64,000 nt of DNA. Origin: Pseudomonas botevensis. GTDB taxonomy: Bacteria > Pseudomonadota > Gammaproteobacteria > Pseudomonadales > Pseudomonadaceae. Shown here one piece after another: positions 1 through 8,530 of the stretch; the stretch's first letter is position 1; every line of letters begins with the position of its first letter. The notes under the pieces were generated by a model, which saw nothing but the letters and a program-made list of their open reading frames with translations, made no database searches and was not told the DNA's origin. The DNA lies in contig NZ_JAHTKI010000022.1 of assembly GCF_019145475.1 (NCBI RefSeq), positions 62,001 through 126,000 of the forward strand, in the 5' to 3' direction. The translations under genes and the position numbers were made by a program.

Positions 1-39
1 GAGCACGACGGTGCCCAGACGTCCGTGGAGCCATTGCAT
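1..39 (-). CDS. 5' end of an unidentified gene (partial)
   Basis: An ATG at 39-37 is preceded on the minus strand by AAGGAAAAG, a good ribosome binding site, and stays open to the window edge (13 codons, beginning MQWLHGRL). An in-frame ATG at 63-61 is possible but has no clear ribosome binding site. It follows the small transporter gene by about 30 bases in the same direction, so it is probably the next gene of that operon. Too little is visible to name it. Confidence 0.45.
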   Translation of the reverse strand, partial: MQWLHGRLGTVVL

Positions 40-70
40 CGAGTCTTTTCCTTGCAGCGTCATGGGCGAT

Positions 71-445
71 TCAGACATGGCCGACACACACGAGCATCAC
101 GCCCGCCGTAATCACCAAGGTTCCCAGCCAGCGCCGGCGGCTGACGGTTTCGCCCAGCACCACTTTGCCCGCCAGCACCACGCCGCAATAGGCCAGCGCG
201 GCGGCGGGAAACAGCAGGCTCAACGGCGCCCGCGAGAGGGCGCCGAGCCAGACGAAAAACTCGATCACATAGGCGCCGATCCCGCACCACAACAACGGCG
301 CATTGAACACCTGGCCCCAGAACACCTGGAGGCGGAAGTCGCCGTCCAGTTGCGGCAGGCGATCCAGGCCGAGCTTGAAACAGAGCTGGCCGATGACGTC
401 CAGAACAATGGACAGGGCCACCAGCACGATCACGGTGAAGGTCAT
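71..445 (-). CDS. Small four-helix membrane protein of the EamA/DMT type
   Basis: A 124-residue, very hydrophobic protein with about four membrane segments: residues 1-20, roughly 30-57 with one interruption, 68-90 and 103-122. The size and the segment LLFPAAALAYCGVVLAGKVV resemble half-size members of the drug/metabolite transporter superfamily (EamA halves, ArnE/ArnF, SMR), which work as dimers. The substrate cannot be read from the sequence. Its ATG overlaps the TGA of the upstream ureohydrolase-like gene by four bases (ATGA), so the two are translationally coupled, and a further gene appears to start just downstream. A specific efflux or lipid-carrier role would be a guess. Confidence 0.75.
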   Translation of the reverse strand: MTFTVIVLVALSIVLDVIGQLCFKLGLDRLPQLDGDFRLQVFWGQVFNAPLLWCGIGAYVIEFFVWLGALSRAPLSLLFPAAALAYCGVVLAGKVVLGETVSRRRWLGTLVITAGVMLVCVGHV

Positions 446-1362
446 GGAAACAGCTCCTCGAACAGCTCGATCAAGGCCTGATTGGTCGCGGCATTGCGCA
501 GGAGATCGGCGTCACTCCAGCGCTCGGCGGGCGGCTGATCGGTCCTGGCCTCCCAGCGTTTGAACAGGTTGCTGAAGGCCGGGCGGGCGTATTCGCCGCA
601 GATGTCGATCCCCAGCACACGCTTGTTCGCCGCCAGCGCGCGCAAGGCCTGGAGCATGTGGCTCAGGCGCATGCCGCCCTGATCCCAATTGGTGGCGGCG
701 TCTTCGCTGGCCAGCACGTCCTTGTCGATGGTGATCCACACCGCATCGGTCGGCAGGCCGGCAATCATGTTGTCCAGGAACAGCGCCCAGTCCAGCGTGG
801 ACAGGTTGTGCCAGTGCAGCATGTTTTCCTGCTGCTCATGCCCGGCGCCATCGCCGATCCGTCCCCAGACCTTGGAGGGTGGGTGCTGCCACGGGAACAA
901 CTGCAGGACCCCACGCTTGAGTGCGCTCAGGTTGCCGCCCTTCAGTTGCGGATTTTGCAGGTCGTCGCTGCACGGGCCGAGGGTCACGATGCGGCGGATG
1001 TTCGGCAGCTTCAGCGCCTGATTGACCCAGGAGCCGCAATGCCGCCGGGGAGCGAAGCGCACCCAGTCCGGATGATTGTCGAAATGAATGAGGCTGACCG
1101 GCTCGGGCAGGTCAGTGAGAAAGGCCGGGGTCAGGTGGTGATAGTCACCGGAGCCGACGAAGAAGATTTCCGGCGCAGGTCCCGTGTGCCGGGGCCGTTG
1201 CTGCAAGCGTTCGGCGAACCGCCGCCAGGTGCGTTCGCTGGACCAGAGGCGCAGTTTCGGGCCGAGGTCGAGCAGGTCGAGGCGTCTGGCGCGGCCGCTG
1301 TCGAGCAGGCGCGCAATCGGCGCCTGGGCAGTCAGGCTGTGATCGAGATCGAGAATGTTCAA
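442..1362 (-). CDS. Ureohydrolase (arginase/agmatinase) superfamily protein
   Basis: A 306-residue protein of the arginase/agmatinase/formimidoylglutamase fold. The usual metal-binding blocks can be recognised although the surroundings are divergent: GSGDYHH around residue 103 (first His), DNHPD around residue 128 (the D-x-H-x-D block) and TIDKD near residue 212 (the D-x-D block). All expected ligands are therefore present and a dinuclear-metal hydrolase is plausible, but the substrate is unknown. The glycines around the motifs that typify true arginases are poorly kept. The start is TTG at 1362; a moderate AAGGG lies upstream. The next gene, a small DMT-type membrane protein, is coupled by an ATGA overlap, which suggests that the enzyme and the transporter handle the same compound. 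Confidence 0.75.
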   Translation of the reverse strand: MNILDLDHSLTAQAPIARLLDSGRARRLDLLDLGPKLRLWSSERTWRRFAERLQQRPRHTGPAPEIFFVGSGDYHHLTPAFLTDLPEPVSLIHFDNHPDWVRFAPRRHCGSWVNQALKLPNIRRIVTLGPCSDDLQNPQLKGGNLSALKRGVLQLFPWQHPPSKVWGRIGDGAGHEQQENMLHWHNLSTLDWALFLDNMIAGLPTDAVWITIDKDVLASEDAATNWDQGGMRLSHMLQALRALAANKRVLGIDICGEYARPAFSNLFKRWEARTDQPPAERWSDADLLRNAATNQALIELFEELFP

Positions 1363-1470
1363 GGTCGCTATTCACCCTTGGCAGACCCATCCAGACACCG
1401 GCCTCATCCATCATGAGGGCCGGCCGGGCGGGCTTTGCCGGGTAAATGCAAGGGACGGGCCAGCGCTGTT

Positions 1471-1809
1471 TCAGGCGTGCAGGCGAACCCAGAGCGTGAC
1501 CAGCACGGTCGCGGCGATCAGCCACGCCACCACCGCCACGGCCAGTGATGCCTCCAGGCGCAGGCGATCGAGCATCACGTAGAGGGTCGCCAGGTAGATG
1601 AAGTACGGAATGATCGACCACATGCCGAACACGATGGTGGCTTTCAGGTCATCCAGCGAGCGGCCCTTGCCGACGATGTAGTGGGCAATCAGGGCGAACG
1701 TCGGAAACAACGGCACCAGCCCGGCGATGTAATAGTTCTTGGTTTTCGACAGCGCCGCGAGGATCACCACCACCGCCGCGCCCAGTGCCGCTTTCAGAAT
1801 CAGATCCAC
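1471..1809 (-). CDS. glpM: GlpM family inner-membrane protein
   Basis: A 112-residue protein with about four membrane helices that matches the GlpM family (about 110 residues): a conserved block YYIAGLVPLFPTFALIAHY is followed by GMWSIIPYF. In P. aeruginosa GlpM was reported as a membrane protein needed for full alginate production; its biochemical role is unknown. The start is GTG at 1809-1807. The gene lies 11 bases downstream of aauR in the same direction and is likely cotranscribed with aauSR. In P. aeruginosa glpM sits near glpD instead, so the position next to aauR differs, while the glp operon itself lies about 17 kb away in this window. Confidence 0.8.
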   Translation of the reverse strand: MDLILKAALGAAVVVILAALSKTKNYYIAGLVPLFPTFALIAHYIVGKGRSLDDLKATIVFGMWSIIPYFIYLATLYVMLDRLRLEASLAVAVVAWLIAATVLVTLWVRLHA

Positions 1810-1820
1810 GTCGTTCTCGC

Positions 1821-3149
1821 TTAATGGCTCAGGCCGTACTTTTTCACTTTGTCGAACAGCGTGGTCTTGGCCATGCCCAGTTCCTGGCTGGCCTGGGTCA
1901 GGTTGCCGCCGCTGCGCTGCAAGGCATCGCCGAGCAGATTGCGCTCGAAGGCTTCCACCGCTTCGGCGAATGCCAGGCCCTGACCACCACCGCTCGCGCC
2001 GGACTTCTTGAACGCCGGCAGGCCGAGGGCGAAGCGTTCGGCGACGTTGCGCAGTTCACGCACGTTGCCCGGCCAGTCGTGGCTCATCAGGTTCGACAGG
2101 GTCTGGTTGTCCAGTTCGGGAGCCGTGCGGTCAAAACGCAGGGCCGATTGCTGGGTGAAGTGTTCGAACAGTTGCAGGATGTCTTCGCGGCGCTCGCGCA
2201 GCGGCGGCAGTTCCAGCGTCACCACGTTGAGGCGGTAATACAGGTCGCTGCGAAACTCCCCGGCCTTGCTCGATTCGTCGAGGTCGGATTTGGTCGCGGC
2301 GATCACCCGGCAATCCACCGCCACGCTCTGGTTCGAGCCGAGGCGTTCGAGGGTGCGTTCCTGCAACACCCGCAGCAGTTTGATCTGCAGGGGCAGGGGC
2401 ATGCTTTCCACTTCGTCGAGAAACAGCGTGCCGCCGTCGGCGTGTTCGATCTTGCCGATCCGCCGCTTGCCAGCGCCGGTGAAGGCGTTGGCCTCGTGGC
2501 CGAAGATTTCGCTTTCGAAGAGGTTTTCCGGCAGGCCGCCGCAGTTCAGCGCAACAAACTGTTTGCCGTGCCGGCGGCTGAAGTCGTGCAGGCAGCGCGC
2601 GACCAGTTCCTTGCCGGTGCCGGTTTCACCTTCGATCAACACGTTGGCCGAGGTGTCGGCGACGTTGGCGATCAGTTCGCGCAGGTTTTGCATGGCCGGC
2701 GAGCGGCCGATGATCCGTCCCTCAAGCGAGTCGCGCTCGGCCAGTTGTCGGCGCAGCGACGAGACTTCCCGCGCCAGGCCGCGTTGCTCCAGGGCACGGC
2801 GGGCGACGTCCACCAGACGCTCCGGGGAGAACGGTTTCTCCATGAAGTCGTAGGCGCCTTTCTGCATCGCGCCGACCGCCATCGAGATGTCGCCGTGGCC
2901 GGTAATCAGCACCACTGGCAGGCTGCGATCCCGCGCCTTGAGCCGGCTCAGCAGCTCCAGGCCATCGATGCCGGGCAGACGGATGTCGCTGATGACAATG
3001 CCGGCGAAGTCCTCGCCGACCCGCTCCAGCGCTTCTTCGGCACTGCCGACGCCGATGCAGGGAATGTCTTCCAGGGTCAGCGCCTGCTGGCAACCGAGCA
3101 GGACATGAGGATCGTCTTCGACGATCAGCACACTAAGGTCGTTGTTCAT
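1821..3149 (-). CDS. aauR: AauR, sigma-54-dependent response regulator for acidic amino acid use
   Basis: A 442-residue NtrC/DctD-type activator. The receiver domain is at residues 6-120 with phosphoacceptor Asp55 (ISDIRLPG) and Lys105. The AAA+ domain spans about 148-375, with Walker A GETGTGK at 174-180 and Walker B TLFLDEV at 241-247. A Fis-type helix-turn-helix is at the C-terminus (GNLTQASQELGMAKTTLFD). The sigma-54-contacting loop reads NAFTGA rather than GAFTGA. The start is the ATG at 3149, which overlaps the aauS stop (ATGA); a longer open frame upstream is only the overlap with aauS. The gene order aatJ-Q-M-P-aauS-aauR matches P. putida, where AauR activates glutamate and aspartate uptake through TTCGG-N4-CCGAA sites. 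Such sites occur before aatJ here. Confidence 0.93.
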   Translation of the reverse strand: MNNDLSVLIVEDDPHVLLGCQQALTLEDIPCIGVGSAEEALERVGEDFAGIVISDIRLPGIDGLELLSRLKARDRSLPVVLITGHGDISMAVGAMQKGAYDFMEKPFSPERLVDVARRALEQRGLAREVSSLRRQLAERDSLEGRIIGRSPAMQNLRELIANVADTSANVLIEGETGTGKELVARCLHDFSRRHGKQFVALNCGGLPENLFESEIFGHEANAFTGAGKRRIGKIEHADGGTLFLDEVESMPLPLQIKLLRVLQERTLERLGSNQSVAVDCRVIAATKSDLDESSKAGEFRSDLYYRLNVVTLELPPLRERREDILQLFEHFTQQSALRFDRTAPELDNQTLSNLMSHDWPGNVRELRNVAERFALGLPAFKKSGASGGGQGLAFAEAVEAFERNLLGDALQRSGGNLTQASQELGMAKTTLFDKVKKYGLSH

Positions 3150-5047
3150 ATCGGCTCGGCAGGAGTAGGGCTTACCAACGGCAAACTGAGGACGAAGGTG
3201 GTGCCGCCGCTGGCCGGGTGTTCGACACCCAGATGGCCGCCAGTGGCGGCAGCGAGGCTGGCGGACAGGGTCAGGCCGAGGCCCAGGCCCTGCTCGCCGG
3301 GTTTGGTGGTGAAGAACGGTTCGAACAGATGCTTGCGCGCCTCGGCGTCGATGCCGTGGCCGTTGTCGCGCACCCGCAGGCGATATTTGCCGTCGAATTC
3401 CTCGCCTTCCAGCCACAGTTCCGGCAGCGGTTGCGCCTGCATGGCGTCGAGGGCGTTGCCGATCAGGTTGAGCAGAATCTGTTCGAGGCGGGTCTGGTCG
3501 ATCTGCACCTGCACGTCGTCGAACTGCCGATGCAATTGCAGCGCTGTATTTTCCAGGCGCGCGCCGAGCACTTGCAGCGCCGCATCCACCGCTTTGCCGA
3601 GGCTGGCACGGCCCTTGTCATCGCCACGCCGGGCGAAGGCGCGCAGGCTGGCGGTGATCCGGCCCATGCGGTCGATCAGGTCGTTGATGGTTTTCAGGTT
3701 GGTGCTGGCGACATCGAGCTGGCCGCGTTCGAGGAAGCGAATGGTGTTGCCGGACAGGGTGCGCATCGCCGCCAGCGGCTGATTCAGTTCGTGGGCAATG
3801 CTGGTGGACATCTGCCCGATGGCGGCGAGTTTGCCGGCCTGGACCAACTCGTCCTGGGCGCGGCGCAGGGTTTCCTCGGCCTGGCGCCGTTCGCGGATCT
3901 GGCTCTTGAGCCGATCGTTGCTGGCGCGCAGGTCGGCGGTGCGTTCGGTAATCCGACGCTCCAGTTGATTGTTGGCTTCCTGCAACGCTTCGCGGGCGGC
4001 GAGGCGGGTGGCAATCACTTTACGGCGCTCGTTCCAGGCGATCAGCAGGAACGCCACCAGAGCGAAGGCCACGGCCACCAGAATGCCCTGGTTGATCGCT
4101 TCGCGGCGCAAGTCCTGCAACGGTGTCAGCAGGGTGAAGTTCCACTGCGTGTCGCTCAGCGGTCGGGTTTGCGCCAGGTAACTGATGTCTTCTTCATCGG
4201 CCTTTACTTCGCTATTGGCCGGGAAGGTGAGCTTTTCCACGCCTTCGGCCAGGGTTTCCCGGGCCAGCGGTTGCAGTTCGTTGAGCGGGAACCAGTAGTA
4301 CTGGAGGCTGCGGGCGAGTTTTTCCTTGATTGCATCGCTCAGCGGCACCACTGATTTCAGGCGCCGGGCCGGATCGCTGGAAAGAATGATGATGCCGTTC
4401 TCATCGCTGACGAACGCTTCAAGACGCGCCCGCTGCCAGCGTTCTTCCATGGCCTCCAGCCGCACCTTGACCACTGCGACGCCGATGATCTTGCCGTGTT
4501 CTTCCAGGCCGTGGGCCAGGTAGTAGCCGGGTTCGCCGCTGGTGCTGCCAATGCCGTAGAAGCGTCCGGGCTGACCGCGTACGGCGTTCTGGAAATAGGC
4601 GCGGAACGACAGGTCTTCACCGAGGTAGCTGTCGACATCGCGCCAGTTGCTGGTGGCCACGACGCGGCCGGTGGTGTCCATGACGTAAATGGCCCGGCTG
4701 CGGCTGCGCCGGTTCAGGCCATCCAGGTATTCGTTGACCGTTTGCCGGTGTTCGGCGCTCGGATCGTCCAGCAGCTGCGAAACGCTCGATTCGAGCTCCA
4801 GCAGGCTGGGCAGGTAGGTGTATTTGCTGATTTCGCTTTCGACGGCGCGGGCGTGCAGTTCCAGCTGACGCTGGCCGTTTTCGCCGAGGCTGCGGATGCC
4901 GAAGTGTTCACTGGTCCAGAAGCCGACGTAACCCAGTCCGATCATCAGGGCGATGATCAGCGGCGGCAGGAACAAATGGCGGATCAGACGGGGTTTCACG
5001 GCAAGTGATGGCGTGGTTGCGCGATAAAGAGTGGGGTCGCATTTCAT
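3146..5047 (-). CDS. aauS: AauS, sensor histidine kinase for acidic amino acids
   Basis: A 633-residue DctB-like membrane sensor. A first membrane helix at about residues 24-44 is followed by a long periplasmic Cache-type sensing region to about 310, then a second helix (ILVAVAFALVAFLLIAW), a coiled coil (residues 350-395), the phosphoacceptor block SIAHELNQPLAAMR and an ATP-binding domain (N-box NLIGNALDAM, G-boxes DNGHGID and GLGLGL). It should sense external acidic amino acids or their transport and phosphorylate AauR. The start is the ATG at 5047, eight bases after AAGG; a GTG one codon upstream (5050) is the alternative. It is followed by aauR with an ATGA overlap and separated from aatP by a REP palindrome. 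Confidence 0.93.
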   Translation of the reverse strand: MKCDPTLYRATTPSLAVKPRLIRHLFLPPLIIALMIGLGYVGFWTSEHFGIRSLGENGQRQLELHARAVESEISKYTYLPSLLELESSVSQLLDDPSAEHRQTVNEYLDGLNRRSRSRAIYVMDTTGRVVATSNWRDVDSYLGEDLSFRAYFQNAVRGQPGRFYGIGSTSGEPGYYLAHGLEEHGKIIGVAVVKVRLEAMEERWQRARLEAFVSDENGIIILSSDPARRLKSVVPLSDAIKEKLARSLQYYWFPLNELQPLARETLAEGVEKLTFPANSEVKADEEDISYLAQTRPLSDTQWNFTLLTPLQDLRREAINQGILVAVAFALVAFLLIAWNERRKVIATRLAAREALQEANNQLERRITERTADLRASNDRLKSQIRERRQAEETLRRAQDELVQAGKLAAIGQMSTSIAHELNQPLAAMRTLSGNTIRFLERGQLDVASTNLKTINDLIDRMGRITASLRAFARRGDDKGRASLGKAVDAALQVLGARLENTALQLHRQFDDVQVQIDQTRLEQILLNLIGNALDAMQAQPLPELWLEGEEFDGKYRLRVRDNGHGIDAEARKHLFEPFFTTKPGEQGLGLGLTLSASLAAATGGHLGVEHPASGGTTFVLSLPLVSPTPAEPI

Positions 5048-5100
5048 CACAGATGCCTTGGGTCAACCACAACACAAATCTACTGGCTTCATCTATCCGG

Positions 5101-5128
5101 TGTGGGAGCGGGCAAGCCCGCTCCCACA
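5101..5128. repeat. REP palindrome
   Basis: A perfect inverted repeat, TGTGGGAGCGGGC / AA / GCCCGCTCCCACA, of the REP class common in P. fluorescens and P. putida genomes. It lies in the roughly 95-base gap between aatP and aauS and could form a stem that stabilises upstream mRNA or limits read-through. Confidence 0.9.
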
Positions 5129-5144
5129 GGTTCAGCGGTGCTCT

Positions 5145-5879
5145 TTAGTGCTGCAGGATTTTTTCGAGGAAGTGCTGCGCGCGTTCGGAGCGTTTGCTCA
5201 CGTCGCCGAAGAACTCTTCTTTCGGGCAGTCCTCGATGATTTTGCCCTGGTCCATGAAAATCACACGATCAGCCACTTTGCGGGCGAAGCCCATTTCGTG
5301 GGTCACGCACATCATGGTCATGCCTTCGTGGGCCAGTTGCACCATCACGTCGAGCACTTCGTTGACCATTTCCGGGTCGAGGGCCGAGGTCGGTTCGTCG
5401 AACAGCATGACGATCGGGTCCATCGCCAGCGCACGGGCAATGGCCACACGCTGCTGCTGGCCGCCGGACAATTGGCCCGGGTGCTTGTGGGCATGGGCCG
5501 ACAGGCCGACGCGGTCGAGCAGCTGCAGGCCTTTCTTGGTCGCTTCTTCCTTGCTGCGGCCCAGCACCTTGATCTGCGCGATGGTCAGGTTTTCGGTGAT
5601 GGTCAGGTGCGGGAACAGTTCGAAGTGCTGGAACACCATGCCGACGCGCGAACGCAGTTTCGGCAGGTTGGTCTTCGGATCGGCGATCGAGGTGCCGTCG
5701 ACCACGATGTCGCCCTTCTGGAACGGCTCCAGTGCGTTGACGCACTTGATCAGGGTCGACTTGCCCGAACCCGACGGGCCGCAGACCACGATCACTTCGC
5801 CTTTCTTGACCTCGGTGCTGCAGTCAGTCAGCACCTGGAAGTCCCCATACCACTTGTTGATGTTTTTGATAGAGATCAT
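5145..5879 (-). CDS. aatP: AatP, ATPase of the glutamate/aspartate ABC transporter
   Basis: A 244-residue ABC ATPase of the polar amino acid uptake class (GlnQ/GltL). Walker A GPSGSGKST is near residue 33, the signature LSGGQQQRVAIARAL near 132, Walker B VMLFDEPTSALDPE near 155, and the switch His in CVTHEMGFARKVADR. The length is normal for the class. It powers import by AatQM of acidic amino acids delivered by AatJ. The start codon overlaps the aatM stop by four bases (ATGA). Confidence 0.95.
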   Translation of the reverse strand: MISIKNINKWYGDFQVLTDCSTEVKKGEVIVVCGPSGSGKSTLIKCVNALEPFQKGDIVVDGTSIADPKTNLPKLRSRVGMVFQHFELFPHLTITENLTIAQIKVLGRSKEEATKKGLQLLDRVGLSAHAHKHPGQLSGGQQQRVAIARALAMDPIVMLFDEPTSALDPEMVNEVLDVMVQLAHEGMTMMCVTHEMGFARKVADRVIFMDQGKIIEDCPKEEFFGDVSKRSERAQHFLEKILQH

Positions 5880-6547
5880 ACGGCGAACCTTTTTTGCAGG
5901 CGCTTGACCAACCGCGAGGCGGCGAAGCTGATGATGAAGTACACGAGACCAGCGAAGATCAGGAACTCATTGGAGCGACCGATGATGTCGCCGCTGGCGC
6001 GGGAGGCGTTGAGGAAGTCCACCAGGCCCACGGTGTAGACCAGCGAGGTGTCCTGGAACAGGATGATGCTCTGCTGCAACAGCAGCGGGGTCATCTTGCG
6101 GAACGCCTGGGGCAGGATGATCAGGCGCATCATCTGGCCGTAGGTCATGCCCAGTGCCTGGGCGGCGCCCATCTGGCCCTTGGGAATCGACTGCACGCCG
6201 GCACGGACGATTTCGCAGAAGTACGCCGCTTCGAACATCATGAACGCCACGATGCAGGAGGTGAACGCACCGATCGGGGTGTCTTCGCCGGTGATCCAGC
6301 GCAGCACGAACGGCACCGCCAGGTAGAACCAGGTGATGACCAGCAGCAGCGGGATCGAGCGGAAGTAGTTGACGTAGGCACCGGCGATATTCGCCAGCAG
6401 CTTGTTATGGGACAGGCGCATCAGCGCCAGGATCGTCCCGATGATGATCCCGCCGATCACGCCCAGGGCCATCAGCTTGAGGGTCATCACCATGCCGTTC
6501 CACAAACCGGGAATGGCCGGGATGATGCCACTGAAATCGAGTTCCAT
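5876..6547 (-). CDS. aatM: AatM, permease of the glutamate/aspartate ABC transporter
   Basis: A 223-residue HisMQ-type permease with about five membrane helices and the EAA loop near residues 138-156 (GAAQALGMTYGQMMRLIILP), which docks on the ATPase. It pairs with AatQ to form the membrane channel. The aatQ stop and the aatM start share one base (TAATG), and aatM overlaps aatP by four bases, so the three membrane/ATPase subunits are tightly coupled. Confidence 0.94.
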   Translation of the reverse strand: MELDFSGIIPAIPGLWNGMVMTLKLMALGVIGGIIIGTILALMRLSHNKLLANIAGAYVNYFRSIPLLLVITWFYLAVPFVLRWITGEDTPIGAFTSCIVAFMMFEAAYFCEIVRAGVQSIPKGQMGAAQALGMTYGQMMRLIILPQAFRKMTPLLLQQSIILFQDTSLVYTVGLVDFLNASRASGDIIGRSNEFLIFAGLVYFIISFAASRLVKRLQKRFAV

Positions 6548-7293
6548 TATTTACCCCCCACGGAGATCAGGCCGGGCACGGCGACTTTCTTCTCGACCAG
6601 GCGCATCAGCAGCATCAGGCTCATGTTGAGGGTGAAATAGATCAGGGTCGCGAGGGTGAACGCTTCGAACAGGTTGGCCGAGAACTCGGCGGTCTGTTTG
6701 GTCTGCGCCAGCAGCTCCATCAGGCCGATCAGCGACGCCACGGAGGAGTTCTTGAACACGTTCAGGAATTCCGAAGTGAGCGGCGGAATGATGATCCGGT
6801 AAGCCTGTGGCAGCAGCACGTTCCAGTAGATCTGCGGCAGCTTGAAGCCCATGGCGCGGGCGGCGGATTCCTGGCCGCGCGGCAGCGCCTGGATACCGGT
6901 ACGCACTTGTTCGCAGACCCGCGCGGCGGTGAACAGGCCCAGGCACACGACGACGCTCAGGTAGGCCGAGGTGGTCGGGTTCAGGTCCTGCTTGTACCAC
7001 TCCTGCAGGTTTTCCGGCAGCAGGTCGGGCACCAGGAAGTACCAGATGAACAGCTGAACCAGCAGCGGCACGTTACGGAACAGCTCGACGTAGCAGGTGG
7101 CGATGCCCGACACGATGCGGTTCGGCACGGTGCGCATGATGCCCAGCAGCGAGCCGAGTACCAGTGCGATGATCCACGCGACGATGGCGATGGCGATGGT
7201 CCAGCCCAGACCGGAGATGAACCAGTCGAGATAGGTCTCGCTGCCCACGCCGGTGGACTTGAAGAACACGCCCCAGTCCCAGTTGTAATTCAT
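6547..7293 (-). CDS. aatQ: AatQ, permease of the glutamate/aspartate ABC transporter
   Basis: A 248-residue HisMQ-type permease (GltJ-like) beginning MNYNWDWGVF. It has several membrane helices and an EAA loop (ESAARAMGFKLPQIYWNVLLP). The ATG at 7293 is preceded by GAGGGGAGA, a strong ribosome binding site; the longer open frame to 7377 runs into untranslated leader and is rejected. It forms the translocation pore with AatM. It lies about 190 bases downstream of aatJ, separated by an intercistronic hairpin. Confidence 0.94.
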   Translation of the reverse strand: MNYNWDWGVFFKSTGVGSETYLDWFISGLGWTIAIAIVAWIIALVLGSLLGIMRTVPNRIVSGIATCYVELFRNVPLLVQLFIWYFLVPDLLPENLQEWYKQDLNPTTSAYLSVVVCLGLFTAARVCEQVRTGIQALPRGQESAARAMGFKLPQIYWNVLLPQAYRIIIPPLTSEFLNVFKNSSVASLIGLMELLAQTKQTAEFSANLFEAFTLATLIYFTLNMSLMLLMRLVEKKVAVPGLISVGGK

Positions 7294-7438
7294 TAGGGTC
7301 TCCCCTCGATTCGATCGATGTACAAGTGCCCGCCTGGGGAAGATCCTTTCCCGTCTGACGTTGAACGCCAGGCACACGCGATCGGCTCGAAAACCACCAG
7401 GTCGAGTGTTCCAGTTGAAACCAGCAGGTATTGGCTGT

Positions 7439-7468
7439 CGCCTGAGGGAAGATTGGCTCCCTCAGGCG
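7439..7468 (-). other. Intercistronic stem-loop between aatJ and aatQ
   Basis: CGCCTGAGGG and CCCTCAGGCG form a perfect 10-bp stem around a 10-base loop just 3' of the aatJ stop. No run of T follows in the direction of transcription, so it is not a strong terminator. It would suit a 3'-end stabiliser or partial attenuator giving more binding protein than membrane subunits, as is usual in such operons (inference). Confidence 0.7.
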
Positions 7469-7485
7469 ATAAGGTTAGATCAATG

Positions 7486-8412
7486 TCAGATCTTCACGTC
7501 TGGCGCCGGCTTGTCGCTCGGGTTGGCGATCAGGTCTTTAACCTTGTCGCTCATCGGGAAGTTCAGGTTCAGGCCTTTTGGCGGGATCGGGCTTTCGAAC
7601 CACTTGCTGTAGATCTTGTTGATTTCGCCGGACTTGTACAGGGCGATAATCGCGTCATCCACGGCTTTCTTGAAGGCCGGGTCGTCTTTGCGAACCATGC
7701 AGGCATAGGCTTCAAAGGACTGTGGAGTACCGGTGATGACCCAGTCGTCCGGCTTCTTGGCCTTGGCTTCTTCGCCGGCCAGCAGGGCGTCGTCCATCAT
7801 GAAGGCAACGGCGCGGCCGCTTTCCAGCATGTTGAAGGATTCACCGTGGTCTTTGGCGGAGATGATGTTCATGCCCATCTGCTTGTCGGCGTTCATCGCT
7901 TTGATGATGCGCTCGGACGTGGTGCCGGCGGTGGTCACGACGTTTTTGCCTTTCAGGTCGGCGAAGTCAGCGTAGGACGGCTTGCCTTCCTTGTTTTTCT
8001 TGACCAGCAGACGGGTGCCGATTTCGAAAATGTTGACGGTGAAGTCGACTTGCTGGGCGCGCTCGGCGTTGTTGGTGGTGGAGCCGCACTCGATGTCCGC
8101 GGTGCCGTTCTGGATCAGCGGGATACGGGTTTGCGAGGTCACCAGGTTGTACTTGGTCTGCAGGTCGGGTTTGTTCAGGTCTTTTTTCAGGGCTTCAACG
8201 ATAGCGACCTGAATGTCGTGGGAGTAGCCCACAGGTTTGCCTGAACCATCCGCGATGTAGGAAAACGGAATGGAGCTGTCGCGGTGAGCGAGCGTGATGG
8301 TGCCCGAATCGTTGATCTTCTTAAGGGTGCCGGTGAGTTCGGCAGCGAAAACTGGTGTGCTGATCAGAGCGGCAGCAATGGCTGCGCCCAGGATATGGGG
8401 AACGATGCGCAT
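7486..8412 (-). CDS. aatJ: AatJ, periplasmic glutamate/aspartate-binding protein
   Basis: A 308-residue solute-binding protein of the GltI type. The signal peptide is residues 1-22 (MRIVPHILGAAIAAALISTPVFA) with cleavage before AEL. The mature part has SBP family 3 features (GTITLAHRDSSIPFSY near the N-terminus, IECGSTTNN in the ligand region). The start is the ATG at 8412, preceded by GAGGAAA; an upstream in-frame start would add 31 residues before the signal peptide and is rejected. It is the first gene of aatJ-Q-M-P and should be driven by the sigma-54 promoter and AauR sites upstream. It captures glutamate, aspartate and possibly glutamine or asparagine for AatQMP. Confidence 0.95.
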   Translation of the reverse strand: MRIVPHILGAAIAAALISTPVFAAELTGTLKKINDSGTITLAHRDSSIPFSYIADGSGKPVGYSHDIQVAIVEALKKDLNKPDLQTKYNLVTSQTRIPLIQNGTADIECGSTTNNAERAQQVDFTVNIFEIGTRLLVKKNKEGKPSYADFADLKGKNVVTTAGTTSERIIKAMNADKQMGMNIISAKDHGESFNMLESGRAVAFMMDDALLAGEEAKAKKPDDWVITGTPQSFEAYACMVRKDDPAFKKAVDDAIIALYKSGEINKIYSKWFESPIPPKGLNLNFPMSDKVKDLIANPSDKPAPDVKI

Positions 8413-8530
8413 CAAATTTTCCTCGACATTGTTTTTTTTATGGAGCCGGTTGAGCGGGCCCTTTTGTGCTTCGAATGCCTGACGGCTCCTGTTGTGTTGG
8501 CGCAACAGACATTCGTCGGGAGAGTGTAGA

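Noticed and set aside
1785..3782. Long plus-strand open frame (665 codons) opposite aauR and aauS
   Set aside because: It runs antisense to two well-supported genes, has no recognisable domain and is Gln/Ala/Gly/Arg-rich as expected for a shadow frame in high-GC DNA.
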